A stretch of 64,000 nucleotides of DNA from Flavobacterium sp. (GTDB lineage: Bacteria > Bacteroidota > Bacteroidia > Flavobacteriales > Flavobacteriaceae), in assembly GCA_027484725.1 (NCBI GenBank), contig JAIXSK010000016.1, positions 392,505 to 456,504 of the forward strand, in the 5' to 3' direction. A program made the translations under genes and the position numbers. This document shows, in pieces, positions 63,079 to 64,000 of this stretch. The number at the start of each line of letters is the position of its first letter. Positions within the stretch are counted from its first letter, which is position 1. The notes beneath the pieces were generated by a model that saw only the letters and a list, made by a program, of their open reading frames with translations, searched no databases and had not been told where the DNA came from.

Positions 63079-63243
63079 ATGACACAAGTTTTAGCCATCA
63101 TGATTTTGCTCTTTGTGGGCATGTGTATTTACTTTTTGATCAAAATCAAAAGTGTCGCCACACAAATTGTTAAATCAAAAGAAGTAAACAACCAAGAAAA
63201 TCCATTAGAAAAAAACTACCAATTCATCAAAGGGCTTTATTAG
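63079..63243 (+). CDS. 54-residue single-helix membrane protein
   Basis: ATG 63079, 21 bases after the previous stop. One N-terminal helix (VLAIMILLFVGMCIYFLI) followed by a basic then mixed tail (KIKSVATQIVKSKE, NPLEKNYQFIKGLY). Size and topology are like accessory subunits of oxidases (for example CcoQ or CcoS), but no family match is visible. Last gene before the terminator, so it belongs to the cytochrome operon. Confidence 0.6.
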   Translation: MTQVLAIMILLFVGMCIYFLIKIKSVATQIVKSKEVNNQENPLEKNYQFIKGLY

Positions 63244-63380
63244 TTAAAAAGTGCATTTCCAAAAAGTTAAAGCCCCATATCGAAATGAAATTTTGTGTAG
63301 TCGTAAATGCAAGATTTCATTTTTAAGCACAGGCTCTATGCTTTAAAGCCATGAGCAGTTCTTATATTTTGGTTAGTTTG

Positions 63381-63419
63381 AAGCCCTGTTGATGCTGACA
63401 CACACAGGGCTTTTTTTTT
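63381..63419 (+). terminator. rho-independent terminator of the cytochrome operon
   Basis: AAGCCCTG (63381-63388) pairs with CAGGGCTT (63405-63412), 16-base loop, then nine T in all. It lies 138 bases after the last small gene. Confidence 0.88.
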
Positions 63420-63504
63420 AAACAATAGGTGCTCAAATATTAGTAAGCAAACAAAACGAATAGGCAAGATTTTTATGCAACACTAACTGCTTAACGGGTG
63501 GTTG

Positions 63505-63580
63505 TTGACACGGCTGCGCTATAGACCGCTTCACTTTAGGACATGGCTTCGCCTATGGACACGCTGCGCTATGAGATAAA
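63505..63580. repeat. degenerate GCTGCGCTAT / GGCTTCGCCTAT repeat
   Basis: CGGCTGCGCTATAGAC, then CCGCTTCACTTTAGGAC, then TGGCTTCGCCTATGGAC, then ACGCTGCGCTATGAG: four related words spaced about 17-19 bp. It is a short imperfect tandem repeat in the gap before the PIN gene. Not coding in any convincing frame. Confidence 0.55.
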
Positions 63581-63604
63581 AGAGATGGTTATAGGCAGGC
63601 CAAA

Positions 63605-64000
63605 CTATATAATCAATATTTCATCTGGATTAAAAGCAGGAATTTCACTTGCTTTAAAATCTTTAGTATTTCTGGTAACAATACAATTAATTTTCTCAAT
63701 TGAGGAAGCACAAAGTATTTGGATTGAATCTTCAAAATCCTTATGATTTGATCGTAAACCTTTCTTTAAAATATCTACATCAACAGCAACTACAGTCAGG
63801 TAATCAAGAAGATTATATAAAACATCTCTAAGTTCCTTTTCTGCCAGATATTTTTTCAATAAATAATGCGTTGTCGCTATCGAATGTGACGAAGTGAAAA
63901 GTTCTATTTCTTTCAATTCCGCTTTCTGAAATATTTGAATAGCATATTTACTAAAAGGTTTCCTGTCAGCAATTAGATCGACTATAATATTTGTGTCTAA
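63605..64000 (-). CDS. PIN-domain toxin (VapC-like), N-terminal residues cut by window edge
   Basis: The frame is open from the right edge (first visible codons read LDTNIIVDLIADRKPFS) to the stop at 63605. DTN is the first acidic site of a PIN nuclease; later acidic residues lie in KDFEDSIQILCASS and in VTRNTKDF. The ending FNPDEIL is typical for the PIN_3 subgroup of type II toxin-antitoxin systems. Only the first few residues are missing. PIN toxins cut RNA; the antitoxin gene would be expected just outside the window. The TTG at 63916 is an internal codon, not a start. Confidence 0.85.
   Translation of the reverse strand, partial: LDTNIIVDLIADRKPFSKYAIQIFQKAELKEIELFTSSHSIATTHYLLKKYLAEKELRDVLYNLLDYLTVVAVDVDILKKGLRSNHKDFEDSIQILCASSIEKINCIVTRNTKDFKASEIPAFNPDEILII

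Noticed and set aside
63543..63746. Plus-strand open frame near the right end
   Set aside because: It lies antisense to the PIN-domain gene, whose motifs are clear, and starts within the degenerate repeat.
1..64000. tRNA, rRNA or riboswitch genes
   Set aside because: No cloverleaf with a GTTCRA-type T-loop, no rRNA-like stretch and no recognisable riboswitch core was found by reading; a dedicated covariance search could still find small RNAs.

Overview
The window reads as a chromosomal segment of a member of the Bacteroidota, most likely a Flavobacterium-like member of the Flavobacteriaceae. The evidence is: several secreted proteins with type IX secretion system (T9SS) C-terminal sorting domains, a PorP/SprF protein, a PafA-type alkaline phosphatase, promoters of the Bacteroidota type (TTG about 20 bp upstream of TAnnTTTG) and almost no Shine-Dalgarno sequences. 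No rRNA, tRNA, CRISPR array or intact insertion sequence was seen. The sequence enters inside one gene (left edge) and leaves inside another (right edge).

Layout. 1-8.7 kb (mostly minus strand): a secreted choice-of-anchor L protein cut by the edge, an ABC-2 exporter, a nucleoid-associated protein, a four-helix-bundle gene bracketed by inverted 8-bp repeat arrays, an acidic PRiA4-ORF3-like protein, a small periplasmic protein and pheT. 8.9-12 kb: an aldehyde-detoxification module (aldehyde dehydrogenase, DUF779, AraC regulator). 12-18.4 kb: a bestrophin channel and a three-part RND efflux operon. 18.4-30 kb: recG, an M1 aminopeptidase coupled to a patatin, a fasciclin lipoprotein, a MORN-repeat protein, mnmA, a T9SS subtilase and a nitronate monooxygenase-like flavoprotein. 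30.4-40.4 kb: a SprB-like module made of a 2386-residue T9SS type B protein with long tandem repeats, a PorP/SprF protein and an OmpA/PD40 protein. 40.5-44.6 kb: pafA, a T9SS beta-propeller and lysA. 44.6-46.6 kb: an AT-rich island of unknown small genes. 46.6-55.5 kb: sucC, DUF1456, an esterase, Hsp20, a TerB-like protein, a LytS/LytTR-type two-component pair and a divergent T9SS LamG protein, then a thioesterase.

55.5-64 kb is the most unusual part. It starts with a 335-base stretch that has no C on the + strand, made of about 32 GTTTA-type units. Then comes a run of envelope redox genes: a Sco-type lipoprotein, a small Cys-motif protein, an AraC regulator, a secreted Mn-type superoxide dismutase, a triple-rhodanese protein and a YHS lipoprotein. 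After a terminator follows a membrane complex of two polytopic proteins, each ending in a c-type cytochrome domain and each with features of the cytochrome bd (CydA) superfamily. Two very small single-helix proteins (28 and 54 residues) follow them directly. I infer a non-quinol, cytochrome c-linked oxidase or reductase with its metal and oxidative-stress accessory genes. The window ends in a PIN-domain toxin.

Regulation that can be read directly: two LytTR-type direct-repeat operators lie in the divergent promoter region between the response-regulator gene and the LamG gene, each about 35 bp from the -7 box of one promoter; a 21-bp-spaced direct repeat lies upstream of the aldehyde dehydrogenase; and hairpin-plus-T-run terminators close most transcription units. 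Several start codons were moved downstream from the longest open frame because a signal peptide or a -7 box showed the upstream part to be non-coding.
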